A stretch of 35,189 bases of DNA from positions 1-35,189 of the forward strand of contig NZ_CALGNH010000041.1 in the NCBI RefSeq assembly GCF_937958655.1, written 5' to 3'. The DNA is from an uncultured Winogradskyella sp. (lineage in GTDB: Bacteria > Bacteroidota > Bacteroidia > Flavobacteriales > Flavobacteriaceae). The stretch's first letter is position 1; every line of letters starts with the position of its first letter. The notes beneath the pieces are model-generated. The model saw only the letters and a program-made list of their open reading frames with translations, searched no databases and was not told where the DNA came from. Shown here in pieces: positions 1 to 7,593 of this stretch. A program made the translations under genes and the position numbers.

Positions 1-65
1 TTACCAATTACCAATTACCAATTACCAATTACCAATCACCAATCACCAATCACCAATCACCAATC
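1..65. repeat. Heptamer tandem repeat behind ilvE
   Basis: Nine consecutive 7-base units are visible: five of TTACCAA followed by four of TCACCAA, ending 1 base before the ilvE stop codon (67-69, read on the minus strand). On the ilvE coding strand the unit reads TTGGTGA or TTGGTAA, so it lies at the start of the 3' untranslated region. The array begins at the window edge and may be longer. The clean split into two unit variants suggests expansion by slippage. A related octamer array sits behind uvrB (25793-25816). Confidence 0.95.
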
Positions 66-66
66 T

Positions 67-1137
67 TTAAAGTACCTTGATTCTCCAACCAAAAGGATCG
101 TCTACTTTGTTAGTTTGTATATCCGTGATGCGCTTTTTTAATTGTGCGCCAAATGTATGCTCTAATTCTGGTAGTTCGTAATCCTTATCTTTAAAGCCAA
201 AGCCTGAAATTGGTGAAACTACAGCGGCAGTACCTGCACCAAATAGTTCCTTAAGGCTACCGTTTTTAGAGGCTTCAATAAGCTCTTCTACTTTTATTTT
301 GCGGACTTCGGTTTTAATACCCTCAGCTTCAGCAATGGTTAAAATGCTTTTTCTAGTAATACCATCTAGTATTCTGTCGCTTGTAGGTACAGTAAGTAAG
401 GTGTCATTAATACGTGCAAAAATATTCATGGCACCAGCTTCTTCAATATACTCGTGCGTATTATCGTCTGTCCAGATTACTTGTTGGTAACCTTTGTCTT
501 TCGCTAATTGGGTTGGGTAAAATTGCCCTGCGTAGTTACCGCCAGCCTTAGCAAAACCAACGCCACCATTGGCAGATCTAGAATATTTTTCTTCAATAAG
601 TACCTTTACGTTTCCGGAGAAATACGACCCAGAAGGTGCTAAGGCAATCATAAATTTATAAGAGTCTGCGGGTGAGGCATGGAATCCCTCTCCTGTAGCA
701 ATCATAAAAGGACGAATGTAAAGCGAACTCCCTTCTGCACTTGGTATCCAATCTTGCTCAAGTTTTAATAATGCATAGAGACCTTCCATAAAGAAAGCTT
801 TAGGAAGTTGTGGCATTGCTAAACGTTGGGCAGAAAGATTTAATCGCTTATAGTTATCTTCTGGTCTAAATAAAAACACACCGCCATTAGCATCTTTGTA
901 AGCTTTCATGCCTTCAAAAATAGATTGTCCGTAATGGAAAATTTTTGCAGACGGTTGTAGCGCAATTGGCTGGTATGGAGTAATTCTTGGATTTTTCCAT
1001 TCTCCGTCCTCAAAATCACATTCGTAAATATGATCTGTAAACACTTGGCCAAAACTTAAATTATTAAAATCAACGCTGTCAATCTTAGACGTTTTAGTTT
1101 TTGAGATATCGATTTTTAAAGTGTTTGATTCTGCCAT
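67..1137 (-). CDS. ilvE: Branched-chain amino acid aminotransferase
   Basis: Fold-type IV PLP enzyme of 356 residues that interconverts Leu, Ile and Val with their 2-oxo acids using glutamate/2-oxoglutarate; cytoplasmic. The PLP-binding lysine is K197 in the context AKAGGNYAG. The following EEAGAMNIF segment matches the cofactor-binding glutamate region of the eukaryotic-like BCAT subgroup, and SIFEGMKAY near residue 72 is also typical. Length fits the family (about 350-360). The first ATG is used; a TAnnTTTG-type box lies 24 bases upstream of it. It is monocistronic, divergent from the DUF4920 gene, and its stop abuts the heptamer array. Confidence 0.96.
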   Translation of the reverse strand: MAESNTLKIDISKTKTSKIDSVDFNNLSFGQVFTDHIYECDFEDGEWKNPRITPYQPIALQPSAKIFHYGQSIFEGMKAYKDANGGVFLFRPEDNYKRLNLSAQRLAMPQLPKAFFMEGLYALLKLEQDWIPSAEGSSLYIRPFMIATGEGFHASPADSYKFMIALAPSGSYFSGNVKVLIEEKYSRSANGGVGFAKAGGNYAGQFYPTQLAKDKGYQQVIWTDDNTHEYIEEAGAMNIFARINDTLLTVPTSDRILDGITRKSILTIAEAEGIKTEVRKIKVEELIEASKNGSLKELFGAGTAAVVSPISGFGFKDKDYELPELEHTFGAQLKKRITDIQTNKVDDPFGWRIKVL

Positions 1138-1160
1138 TAAAAAGTTCTTTTATTTTGCAA

Positions 1161-1168
1161 CAAAATTA
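1161..1168 (-). promoter_or_regulatory. Putative ilvE -7 box
   Basis: On the minus strand this reads TAATTTTG, a match to the Bacteroidota -7 consensus TAnnTTTG, 24 bases before the ilvE ATG. I see no convincing TTTG-type -33 box. Confidence 0.5.
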
Positions 1169-1213
1169 CAAAATCATAAGCGTTAAAAAAAAGGATTATT
1201 GCCTTAAAATCTG

Positions 1214-1221
1214 TAAATTTG
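1214..1221 (+). promoter_or_regulatory. Putative promoter of DUF4920-mnmD
   Basis: TAAATTTG matches TAnnTTTG, 33 bases before the DUF4920 start codon. The -33 region is not clear. Confidence 0.5.
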
Positions 1222-1254
1222 TAGGAGAATTTAATTAATTATAAATACTTAATA

Positions 1255-1761
1255 ATGAATAAAATAGTCGTTTTTTTAGCGTTCTCATTGGTTTTGTTTT
1301 CTTGCAATGATAAAGCAAAAGCTACCGTAGAAAATAAACAGAAATTAAAAGAAGAAATTGCTTATACTTCTATAGGTATGGAGATTACCGATGGAGATGC
1401 TCTATCTTCTGAACGTATGATGGTGCATTATAAGGGTCTTAAAGATGGTGATACAATACCTGTAAAAATGAGAGGTAAAATCACAGATGTTTGTTCTAAA
1501 AAAGGGTGTTGGATGACCTTAGATATGGGTAATAACGAAGAAGTTATGGTAAAGTTTAAAGATTACGGATTCTTTATGCCATTGGATGCAAAAGGAGAGG
1601 TGGTTGTTAATGGAAAAGCTTTTGTAACAGAAACACCCATAGAGGAGTTAAGGCACTATGCTGAAGATGCTGGTAAATCTAAAGAAGAAATTGAAGCCAT
1701 AACAGAGCCTAAATTAGAATACAAGTTTGAGGCTGACGGTGTTTTGCTTAAAAGGAAATAG
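1255..1761 (+). CDS. DUF4920 family lipoprotein
   Basis: Protein of 168 residues with a lipoprotein signal peptide: MNKIVVFLAFSLVLFSC, lipobox cysteine C17. The body carries the DUF4920 hallmark of a small beta domain with DVCSKKGCWM, where C80 and C85 could bind metal or form a disulfide, then a hydrophobic strand pattern. Function is unknown; it is predicted to be anchored in the envelope facing the periplasm. Its TAG stop shares one base with the GTG start of mnmD (TAGTG), so the two are probably translationally coupled despite acting in different compartments. Confidence 0.85.
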   Translation: MNKIVVFLAFSLVLFSCNDKAKATVENKQKLKEEIAYTSIGMEITDGDALSSERMMVHYKGLKDGDTIPVKMRGKITDVCSKKGCWMTLDMGNNEEVMVKFKDYGFFMPLDAKGEVVVNGKAFVTETPIEELRHYAEDAGKSKEEIEAITEPKLEYKFEADGVLLKRK

Positions 1762-2477
1762 TGAAACGTAAAATCATTACCACATCTGATGGGTCCAAAT
1801 CCATTCAGATAGAAGATTGGAATGAGCAATACCATTCCAAACATGGCGCTATACAAGAAGCAAAGCATGTGTTTATAAAACACGGTTTGCTTTACTTTTG
1901 TGCAGAATTTTCTTCGGTATCTCATGTTAAATGTCATTCTGAACCATGCAAAGAATCTCACCCAATTAACATCCTAGAAATAGGTTTTGGGACAGGGCTT
2001 AATGCGTTTTTAACCTTAATTGAAGCGGAAAAACTAAAGCAGAATATCAATTACGTTGGTGTAGAAGCCTATCCTGTAGACGCCAATGAGATAGATCAGC
2101 TCAATTATGTAAATTTAATTTCTGAGACCCACAAACCTGAATTCGAAAAAATGCATGGCGTGTCTTGGGAGTTTCAACACCAAATACATTCTGGGTTTTT
2201 ATTAGAAAAACAACAAAAATTCTTTAAGGATATTGCTTCCAAAAACGAATTTGATATAGTTTATTTTGATGCTTTTGGTGCGCGTGTACAACCCGAATTA
2301 TGGACAGAGGACGTCTTTGCTATAATGTATAAAACCATGAAAAACAATGCTGTGTTGGTAACCTACTCCGCTAAAGGAAGTGTAAGACGTGCAATGCAAG
2401 CTGTAGGCTTTAGTGTAGAACGTTTACCTGGTCCTCCTGGTAAGCGTGAAATGCTCCGTGCTCGTAAAATGGTATAA
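1761..2477 (+). CDS. mnmD: tRNA (mnm5s2U34) methyltransferase MnmD
   Basis: SAM-dependent methyltransferase of 238 residues, homologous to the MnmD domain of bifunctional MnmC; it makes the last methyl transfer to the wobble uridine (nm5s2U to mnm5s2U) in tRNAs for Lys, Glu and Gln. Visible: SAM-binding ILEIGFGTGLNAF (residues 71-83), acidic motif FDAFG near residue 170, and the C-terminal LPGPPGKREMLRA signature. A separate MnmC oxidase domain is absent, as in many Bacteroidota. The start is GTG, fixed by the TAGTG overlap with the gene before it. Oddity: residues 58-67 are encoded by a dispersed repeat element (1932-1959) inserted just before the SAM motif, where homologues normally have a short variable linker. 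Confidence 0.9.
   Translation: MKRKIITTSDGSKSIQIEDWNEQYHSKHGAIQEAKHVFIKHGLLYFCAEFSSVSHVKCHSEPCKESHPINILEIGFGTGLNAFLTLIEAEKLKQNINYVGVEAYPVDANEIDQLNYVNLISETHKPEFEKMHGVSWEFQHQIHSGFLLEKQQKFFKDIASKNEFDIVYFDAFGARVQPELWTEDVFAIMYKTMKNNAVLVTYSAKGSVRRAMQAVGFSVERLPGPPGKREMLRARKMV
1932..1959 (+). repeat. Dispersed element, in frame inside mnmD
   Basis: Begins TGTCATTC and ends GAATCTC, the same ends as the elements at 23349-23391 and 24105-24156, and resembling the TGTCATTCTGAG..GAATCTC repeats scattered through many Bacteroidota genomes. It is read in the frame TGT CAT TCT GAA, giving CHSEPCKESH, and the reading frame stays open on both sides. It separates the N-terminal part from the SAM-binding strand. 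Confidence 0.75.
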
Positions 2478-2633
2478 TTGAATTTTCATTTGCTGAATTT
2501 TAACTTTTTAAAATTAAAAACGTACTACATTTAGAGGAACTCGTATTTTTTGCAAAACGAAAAAGATAAACGCATGTAAGTTACCAAACGTTAAATCCAA
2601 ACTAAAGTTTTACTTAAGGCTTTTGTGGTGTTG

Positions 2634-2641
2634 TATCTTTG
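2634..2641 (+). promoter_or_regulatory. Putative SDR promoter
   Basis: TATCTTTG matches TAnnTTTG, ending 15 bases before the ATG at 2657, so the leader would be very short. A T-rich stretch near 2608-2611 could serve as the -33 region. Confidence 0.55.
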
Positions 2642-2656
2642 TAAAAAAGAAAAGTA

Positions 2657-3562
2657 ATGACCGTTTTAATTACAGGTGCAACAGGATTAATAGGGCAGCA
2701 AATAGTAAAACTATGTCATGCAGATGGTATTATAGTTCACTATCTCACAACCTCTAAATCCAAGATAAGTAAAGAAGAGAATTATAAAGGTTTTTACTGG
2801 GAACCTAGAAATAATGAGATTGATCACAACTGTTTTAATGGTGTTTCGGCTATTATAAATTTGGTTGGTGCTTCAATTTCAAAACGTTGGACGGCTAGTT
2901 ATAAAAAAGTAATCCTTAAAAGCCGAACGCAAACAGCACAACTTTTACAAGACACTATAAAAACATACAACTATAAGGTAGATTATGTTCTATCTGCAAG
3001 TGCAATAGGTATTTACCCAACAAGTTACACCAATTATTATAATGAAGACCATAGCAAGGTTTCAGAATCGTTTTTAGGAGAAGTTGTAGAGCAATGGGAA
3101 GACGCTGTAGACGGATTTAAAGCTTTAGGAAGTAAGGTGGCAAAAATCAGAATTGGCCTTGTTTTAGCAAAAGATGGAGGTGCGTTACCAGAATTAATTA
3201 AGCCTATTAAGTTAGGGGCAGGCGCACCATTGGGCTCAGGTAAACAATGGCAAAGTTGGATACATGTGCACGATTTAGCTCGCATTTTTATGTACGCTTT
3301 GCAAAATAAATTAGAAGGGATTTATAATGGAGTAGCACCAAATGCAGTAACAAATACTGAACTCACAAAGCTAGCAGCAACAGTATTACAACGACCATTA
3401 ATTTTACCAAAGGTTCCAAAATTTGCGATGAAGCTTATACTTGGTGAGATGCACATGCTTTTGTTTGAAAGTCAACGTGTGTGTTCTCAAAAAATAGAAA
3501 ATAAAGGATTTCATTTCAATTATGCAAACCTAGGACCAGCATTAGAGGACTTGTTGCTATAA
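2657..3562 (+). CDS. TIGR01777 family SDR oxidoreductase (YfcH-like)
   Basis: Protein of 301 residues; extended short-chain dehydrogenase/epimerase fold. The N terminus MTVLITGATGLIGQQIV has the dinucleotide-binding GxxGxxG (G7, G10, G13). The middle contains SASAIGIYP, positioned like the active-site region of this family, then VAKIRIGLVLAKDGGALP, WQSWIHVHDLARI and a C-terminal DUF1731-like segment. The family (E. coli YfcH, plant SULA) has no firmly established substrate; members are implicated in cell division or plastid division in some organisms. The gene stands alone with its own -7 box. Confidence 0.88.
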   Translation: MTVLITGATGLIGQQIVKLCHADGIIVHYLTTSKSKISKEENYKGFYWEPRNNEIDHNCFNGVSAIINLVGASISKRWTASYKKVILKSRTQTAQLLQDTIKTYNYKVDYVLSASAIGIYPTSYTNYYNEDHSKVSESFLGEVVEQWEDAVDGFKALGSKVAKIRIGLVLAKDGGALPELIKPIKLGAGAPLGSGKQWQSWIHVHDLARIFMYALQNKLEGIYNGVAPNAVTNTELTKLAATVLQRPLILPKVPKFAMKLILGEMHMLLFESQRVCSQKIENKGFHFNYANLGPALEDLLL

Positions 3563-3807
3563 GTTGTTATTAAAGAGAAATTTGGTAAAAAATGGTAAAA
3601 GAACTCAGTTAAGTAAGTATGGTATTATTACTGCGACTGATATAAAACTTTAAAAAAAGTTATTCATTAATTGAAGATAATGTAGTAATGCCAAAATAGA
3701 TTTTATGTGTTAAAAATTCAGCAGTGCTACATCTACTAATAATCAATACAAGGAAGATGTCGATTGGTTGTTGGTAAGCAATTTTATTAAAGCTAAAATT
3801 GCTATGA
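3563..3807. other. Non-coding convergent intergenic region
   Basis: Lies between the 3' ends of the SDR gene (plus) and the YceI gene (minus). I find no credible gene: an open frame starting at 3768 runs antisense through yceI and looks like a shadow. It holds a weak AT inverted repeat near 3646-3661 and the strong one at 3777-3803. Confidence 0.6.
3777..3803. repeat. Perfect 10-bp inverted repeat
   Basis: AGCAATTTTA (3777-3786) and TAAAATTGCT (3794-3803) are perfect complements around the 7-base loop TTAAAGC. It stands 6 bases from the terminator hairpin at 3810-3839, so two hairpins are stacked between convergent genes. It lacks a U-tract; it could stabilise 3' ends. Confidence 0.7.
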
Positions 3808-3809
3808 AA

Positions 3810-3839
3810 AAAAGCACTTACAGAAATGTAAGTGCTTTT
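3810..3839. terminator. Bidirectional terminator between SDR and yceI
   Basis: AAAAGCACTTAC and GTAAGTGCTTTT form a 12-bp stem with loop AGAAAT, with A-runs before and T-runs after, so it can work on both strands. It lies 24 bases past the yceI stop on the minus strand. Confidence 0.85.
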
Positions 3840-3862
3840 GTTTGTTATGTAAAAAAATCTAT

Positions 3863-4516
3863 TTATGATTTTTCAGCAACCAATGTTACTTTTAATTCAA
3901 TATCATCATTAATAAATTTATCACCTAAATTATCAAAGAACGATTTAGAGGCATACTTTACATTCCATTTAGAACGATCTATTGAAAACGTTTCACTAGT
4001 CAAAGTCATAATATTACCGTTAGTACTTGTAGTCACCGGGAAACTAATGTTGTTAGTAGCATCCTTTAGTTTTAAATTCCCAGAAAGCATCGTTACATTA
4101 TCCTTTGTATCTACGCCAGTAACTTCAAAAGTAGCTTCAGGATAGGCTTCAACATCAAAGAAATCAGCACTAGTTAAGTGGCCTTTTAATTTTGCATTAC
4201 CCTCTTCTTTAGCAGGTATATCTGTAACAACAATAGAGCCCATGTCTATTATAAAGTTACCACTTTCAATAGCGCCATCGTTAACGTTAACAACGCCTTT
4301 AGAAATTGCAATGGTACCATTATGAGATCCTGTAGGTTTAAAACCTTTCCACTCAATCATAGATTTTTCTGTGTTAGCAATAAACATTTCAGCACTTGCC
4401 TCTGCAACAGCTGCGTCTTCTGCTTTAGTAGTTTCTGCTTCTTTAGCAGCATCTTTACAGCTCCATAAAGCTATTACGGCTAGTATAGATAAGGTTTTTA
4501 AAAATGAAGTTTTCAT
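3863..4516 (-). CDS. YceI family lipoprotein
   Basis: Protein of 217 residues. Signal peptide MKTSFLKTLSILAVIALWSC with lipobox cysteine C20, followed by an Ala/Glu-rich linker (about residues 21-45), then a YceI domain: FIANTEKSMIEWKGFKPTGSHNG, GAIESGNFIIDMGSI, LKGHLTSADFFDVEAYPEATFEVT and a final LKVTLVAEK strand. YceI proteins are lipocalin-like barrels that bind long-chain isoprenoids or fatty amides in the periplasm; the ligand here is unknown. A lipid anchor is common in Bacteroidota members. The gene has its own promoter and a strong terminator, so it is probably monocistronic. Confidence 0.9.
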   Translation of the reverse strand: MKTSFLKTLSILAVIALWSCKDAAKEAETTKAEDAAVAEASAEMFIANTEKSMIEWKGFKPTGSHNGTIAISKGVVNVNDGAIESGNFIIDMGSIVVTDIPAKEEGNAKLKGHLTSADFFDVEAYPEATFEVTGVDTKDNVTMLSGNLKLKDATNNISFPVTTSTNGNIMTLTSETFSIDRSKWNVKYASKSFFDNLGDKFINDDIELKVTLVAEKS

Positions 4517-4547
4517 GTTAGTGTTTTTTTTGTTAAAATTAATGGCA

Positions 4548-4555
4548 CAAAGTTA
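4548..4555 (-). promoter_or_regulatory. Putative yceI -7 box
   Basis: On the minus strand this reads TAACTTTG, a full match to TAnnTTTG, 32 bases before the yceI ATG. Confidence 0.6.
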
Positions 4556-4600
4556 AGGATATACTTAGCATAGATGTTATAAAAAAATGTTAATGACATT

Positions 4601-4632
4601 TTGACATTTTTATTATAATGGCAGTACTTTTG
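4601..4632 (+). promoter_or_regulatory. Putative grpE-dnaJ promoter
   Basis: TTG at 4601-4603 (within TTTTGACA) and TACTTTTG at 4625-4632 are 21 bases apart, close to the Bacteroidota arrangement TTTG-N19-TAnnTTTG. The start codon is 52 bases further. I see no CIRCE operator, so if the operon is heat-induced it is probably by another route. Confidence 0.65.
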
Positions 4633-4684
4633 CACCGCTAAATCGAAGATTTAAAATTTAGAATTCAAATAAAATTAAACTCAA

Positions 4685-5236
4685 ATGAGTAAAAAAGATA
4701 AAAATAAAGAGGTTGAAGCGTCTCAAACAGAAGAAACTACAACGACTACAGTTGATAATGAAGAACAACAGGAAGCGCAATCTGTAGAAGAGCAATTGCA
4801 AGAGCAATTAGCCGCAGAAAAAGATAAGTTTATGCGTTTGTTTGCAGAATTTGAAAATTACAAAAAGCGAACTAATAAAGAACGTATAGAACTATTTAAA
4901 ACAGCTAGTGAAGGTGTTATGCTTGCTATGCTACCTGTATTAGATGATTTTGAGCGTGCTTTAACGCATATTGAAGATGATAAAGAAGCAGAAGAATTAC
5001 GCAAAGGTGTCCTTCTTATATACAATAAACTCCTAAATACACTAGAGCAAAAAGGGCTGTCTAAAATAGAAGTTAGTAAAGGCGATGTGTTTAATGCAGA
5101 CGATCATGAAGCAGTAACACAGATTCCAGCACCTAGTGACGACTTAAAAGGAAAAATAATAGATGTCGTAGAGCACGGCTATAAGCTTGGAGATAAAGTG
5201 ATTCGGTTTCCTAAAGTTGTTATAGGTCAGGCATAA
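4685..5236 (+). CDS. grpE: Nucleotide exchange factor GrpE
   Basis: Protein of 183 residues. The N-terminal 45 residues are Gln/Glu/Thr-rich and probably disordered; a long helix follows (about 45-100, EEQLQEQLAAEKDKFMRLFA and onward) forming the coiled-coil dimer with the FENYKKRTNKER motif; the C-terminal beta domain has DDHEAVTQIPAP and ends in the typical GYKLGDKVIRFPKVVIG. It releases ADP from DnaK and works with the DnaJ encoded 43 bases downstream. dnaK is not in this window. Confidence 0.97.
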   Translation: MSKKDKNKEVEASQTEETTTTTVDNEEQQEAQSVEEQLQEQLAAEKDKFMRLFAEFENYKKRTNKERIELFKTASEGVMLAMLPVLDDFERALTHIEDDKEAEELRKGVLLIYNKLLNTLEQKGLSKIEVSKGDVFNADDHEAVTQIPAPSDDLKGKIIDVVEHGYKLGDKVIRFPKVVIGQA

Positions 5237-5243
5237 AAAATGA

Positions 5244-5261
5244 TTTCCAACCCGTTGGAAA
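5244..5261 (+). repeat. Short inverted repeat between grpE and dnaJ
   Basis: TTTCCAA and TTGGAAA flank a CCCG tetraloop in the 43-base gap between the genes. There is no U-tract, so it is more likely an mRNA processing or stability hairpin than a terminator. Confidence 0.5.
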
Positions 5262-5279
5262 CAATTAATAAGTTATTTG

Positions 5280-6395
5280 ATGAAAGAAGATTATTACGAT
5301 ATACTAGGAGTAAGCAAAGGGGCAACGAGCTCAGAAATTAAGAAAGCCTACCGTAAAATGGCTTTAAAGTATCACCCAGATAAAAACCCTGATAATAAGG
5401 AAGCTGAAGAAAAATTTAAAAAAGCTGCAGAGGCTTACGAAGTTTTAAGTGATGCTGATAAAAAAGCGCGTTACGATCAATTTGGTCATCAGGCTTTTGA
5501 AGGTGGTGGCTTCGGTGGCGGAGGCGGTATGAATATGGACGACATCTTTAGTCAGTTTGGAGATATATTTGGTGGCGCCTTTGCTGGTGGTGGCGGATTT
5601 AGTGGCTTCGGAGGTGGAGGCAGACGTGTAGTAAAAGGCAGTAATCTTAGAATACGTGTTACCTTATCCTTAGAAGATGTTGCTAACGGAGTAGAAAAAA
5701 AGATTAAAGTGAAGCGTAAGCTTAAAGCAGACGGTACAACGTATAAGACGTGTACTACCTGTAATGGTATTGGCCAAGTTACTAAAGTAACCAATACTAT
5801 TCTTGGTCGTATGCAGACGTCTGCACCTTGCCAAACCTGTGGTGGGTCTGGTCAAATTATAGATAAAAAACCAGCAGATGCAGATGCGCATGGGCTTAAA
5901 GTTTCAGAAGAAACCGTTGCTGTAAAAATACCTGCAGGTGTGGTAGACGGTATGCAACTTAAAGTTACAGGTAAGGGAAATGAAGCACCAGGTAATGGCA
6001 TCTCTGGCGATTTATTAGTTGTAATTGCCGAAGAAGAACATCCTAACTTAAAGCGCGAAGGTGATAATCTGCATTACGATATGTACGTGAGTTTACCAGA
6101 TGCGGTATTAGGAACCTCTAAAGAAATTGATACCGTTACAGGTAAAGTCCGTATAAAAATTGAAGCTGGTGTGCAATCTGGGAAAATACTAAGATTAAGA
6201 GGTAAAGGTATTCCTAGTATTAACGGTTATGGTAAAGGCGATTTATTAGTACATATTAATGTTTGGACACCAAAAACCTTAAATAAAAAGCAAAAAGAAT
6301 TTTTTGAGAGTATGAGAACAGACGAGCATTTTGAGCCAAAACCAGAAAGTTCTGATAAATCATTTTTTGAAAAAGTAAAAGATATGTTTTCTTAA
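5280..6395 (+). CDS. dnaJ: Chaperone DnaJ with a reduced zinc domain
   Basis: Hsp40 co-chaperone of 371 residues. J domain at 1-70 with HPD at 32-34; Gly/Phe-rich linker (73-115); then a client-binding C-terminal region and dimerisation tail. Classical DnaJ has four CxxCxGxG motifs binding two zincs. Here only CTTCNGIG (C158, C161) and CQTCGGSG (C184, C187) are seen, matching motifs II and III; motifs I and IV are absent, replaced by [14 protein letters not shown] before and [13 protein letters not shown] after. One zinc is expected. The ATG at 5280 is preferred over the in-frame TTG at 5277. It ends the grpE operon. Confidence 0.95.
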   Translation: MKEDYYDILGVSKGATSSEIKKAYRKMALKYHPDKNPDNKEAEEKFKKAAEAYEVLSDADKKARYDQFGHQAFEGGGFGGGGGMNMDDIFSQFGDIFGGAFAGGGGFSGFGGGGRRVVKGSNLRIRVTLSLEDVANGVEKKIKVKRKLKADGTTYKTCTTCNGIGQVTKVTNTILGRMQTSAPCQTCGGSGQIIDKKPADADAHGLKVSEETVAVKIPAGVVDGMQLKVTGKGNEAPGNGISGDLLVVIAEEEHPNLKREGDNLHYDMYVSLPDAVLGTSKEIDTVTGKVRIKIEAGVQSGKILRLRGKGIPSINGYGKGDLLVHINVWTPKTLNKKQKEFFESMRTDEHFEPKPESSDKSFFEKVKDMFS

Positions 6396-6430
6396 AAACA
6401 CTTCTGTTTAAGAAAAAATAGTATATTTGG

Positions 6431-6465
6431 ATTATCGCTAATGCTAATTAGCGATAATTTTTCTT
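6431..6465 (+). terminator. dnaJ terminator 1
   Basis: ATTATCGCTAA (6431-6441) and TTAGCGATAAT (6448-6458) form a perfect 11-bp stem with loop TGCTAA, followed by TTTTTC and more T. It is 35 bases past the dnaJ stop. The sequence just before it (TATATTTG, 6422-6429) matches a -7 box, probably by chance. Confidence 0.9.
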
Positions 6466-6482
6466 TTTCATAGCAATTTTTT

Positions 6483-6520
6483 CCCATCCTTATCTAACCG
6501 TAAGGGTGGGTTTTGTTTTT
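6483..6520 (+). terminator. dnaJ terminator 2 (tandem)
   Basis: CCCATCCTTA (6483-6492) and TAAGGGTGGG (6501-6510) pair over 10 bp with one U-G wobble, loop TCTAACCG, then TTTTGTTTTT. It lies 25 bases behind the first terminator and ahead of the ABC exporter promoter. Confidence 0.85.
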
Positions 6521-6604
6521 ATAAGCTTGTTTGTTTTTCTGTACGAAGTGTAAGTCTTATTTTTAACCTTAACAGTAAAGTCATATAAGTTACACATGTT
6601 ATGC

Positions 6605-6634
6605 TTTAAAAACGTAATACATTTAATATCTTTA
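6605..6634 (+). promoter_or_regulatory. Putative promoter of the ABC-mscS operon
   Basis: TTTA near 6605-6608 and TATCTTTA at 6627-6634 have the spacing of Bacteroidota promoters, with A in place of the final G. Its position supports translation starting at the ATG at 6665 and not at the upstream in-frame ATG at 6596. Confidence 0.4.
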
Positions 6635-6664
6635 CTAACTAACCAATATAATTCCATATCGTTT

Positions 6665-7591
6665 ATGAATAACTTATTAGTTGCTGATTCCGTGTCTAAA
6701 AACTTTGGAAATTTTAAAGCACTAAACGAAGTGTCTATTGCTGTCCCTAAAGGCAGTATATTTGGGCTGCTCGGTCCAAATGGTGCAGGTAAAACCACAC
6801 TAATTCGTATTATAAATCAAATAACAATGCCAGATAGTGGTACTGTTAACTTAGACGGACAAATACTAAAACCAGAGCATGTTAAAGACATTGGTTATTT
6901 GCCAGAAGAACGCGGTTTGTACAAATCTATGAAGGTTGGTGAGCAGGCGCTTTACTTGGCGCAATTAAAAGGAATGTCTAAGTCCGAAGCCAAAAAGAGA
7001 CTAAAATATTGGTTCGATAAATTAGAAATTGGTGATTGGTGGAATAAGAAAATTCAAGAACTCAGTAAAGGACAAGCCCAAAAAATTCAGTTTGTAGTAA
7101 CGGTTTTGCACAGACCAAAACTTTTAATATTTGATGAACCTTTTTCTGGTTTTGATCCCATAAATGCAAATCTTATAAAGGATGAAATTCTTCAACTTAG
7201 AGACGAAGGTGCTACAGTCATTTTTTCTACACACCGCATGGAGTCCGTTGAAGAGTTATGCGACCACATAGCGTTAATTCATAAATCAAACAAAATATTA
7301 GATGGCAAATTAAATGATATAAAACGCCAGTATAAAACCAATACTTTTGAAGTCGGTTTGCAGTCAAACAACAGTGATATGGTAGTTAACCAAATAAAAG
7401 AACGATTTAAAGTATTACCAGCAACATTTAGAAATTTGAATGATGATATTAAACTTAATGTAAAAATTGATGAGAATACATCATCAAATGATTTACTTAC
7501 ATTTTTAGCTTCTAAAGCCGAAGTGCACCACTTTGTAGAGGTGATACCAACGGCTAATGATATTTTTATTCAAACTGTAAAAAATAATTAA
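6665..7591 (+). CDS. ABC transporter ATPase, NatA/YhaQ-like
   Basis: Protein of 308 residues from the preferred ATG at 6665. Walker A GPNGAGKTT (37-45), signature LSKGQAQ (133-139), Walker B LLIFDEP with D157 and E158, switch histidine H190 in STH. The Q-loop region reads GYLPEERGLY, characteristic of the NatA/YhaQ branch of ABC-2 exporters. The C-terminal 90 residues form the variable domain of that branch. It powers the permease encoded 3 bases downstream; B. subtilis NatAB exports sodium, but the substrate here cannot be read from sequence. The longer frame from 6596 adds 23 residues that do not look like the family. Confidence 0.9.
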   Translation: MNNLLVADSVSKNFGNFKALNEVSIAVPKGSIFGLLGPNGAGKTTLIRIINQITMPDSGTVNLDGQILKPEHVKDIGYLPEERGLYKSMKVGEQALYLAQLKGMSKSEAKKRLKYWFDKLEIGDWWNKKIQELSKGQAQKIQFVVTVLHRPKLLIFDEPFSGFDPINANLIKDEILQLRDEGATVIFSTHRMESVEELCDHIALIHKSNKILDGKLNDIKRQYKTNTFEVGLQSNNSDMVVNQIKERFKVLPATFRNLNDDIKLNVKIDENTSSNDLLTFLASKAEVHHFVEVIPTANDIFIQTVKNN

Positions 7592-7593
7592 GC

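Noticed and set aside
1..65. CRISPR array
   Set aside because: Units are 7 bases long with no spacers, and no cas gene is near.
1656..1961. Open frame on the minus strand beginning MRFFAWFRMT
   Set aside because: It is antisense to mnmD; its start is simply the reverse reading of the dispersed repeat, a common artefact with these elements.
3768..4145. Open frame of 125 codons on the plus strand
   Set aside because: It lies antisense to yceI, and its first part reads through the terminator hairpin; its protein has no recognisable pattern.
6422..6429. TATATTTG as a promoter of a small RNA
   Set aside because: Its transcription start would fall inside the dnaJ terminator stem, and no conserved RNA is recognisable downstream.
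6596..6664. Longer N terminus for the ABC ATPase
   Set aside because: The extra 23 residues are unlike the family and the likely promoter lies inside them; ATG at 6665 fits better.
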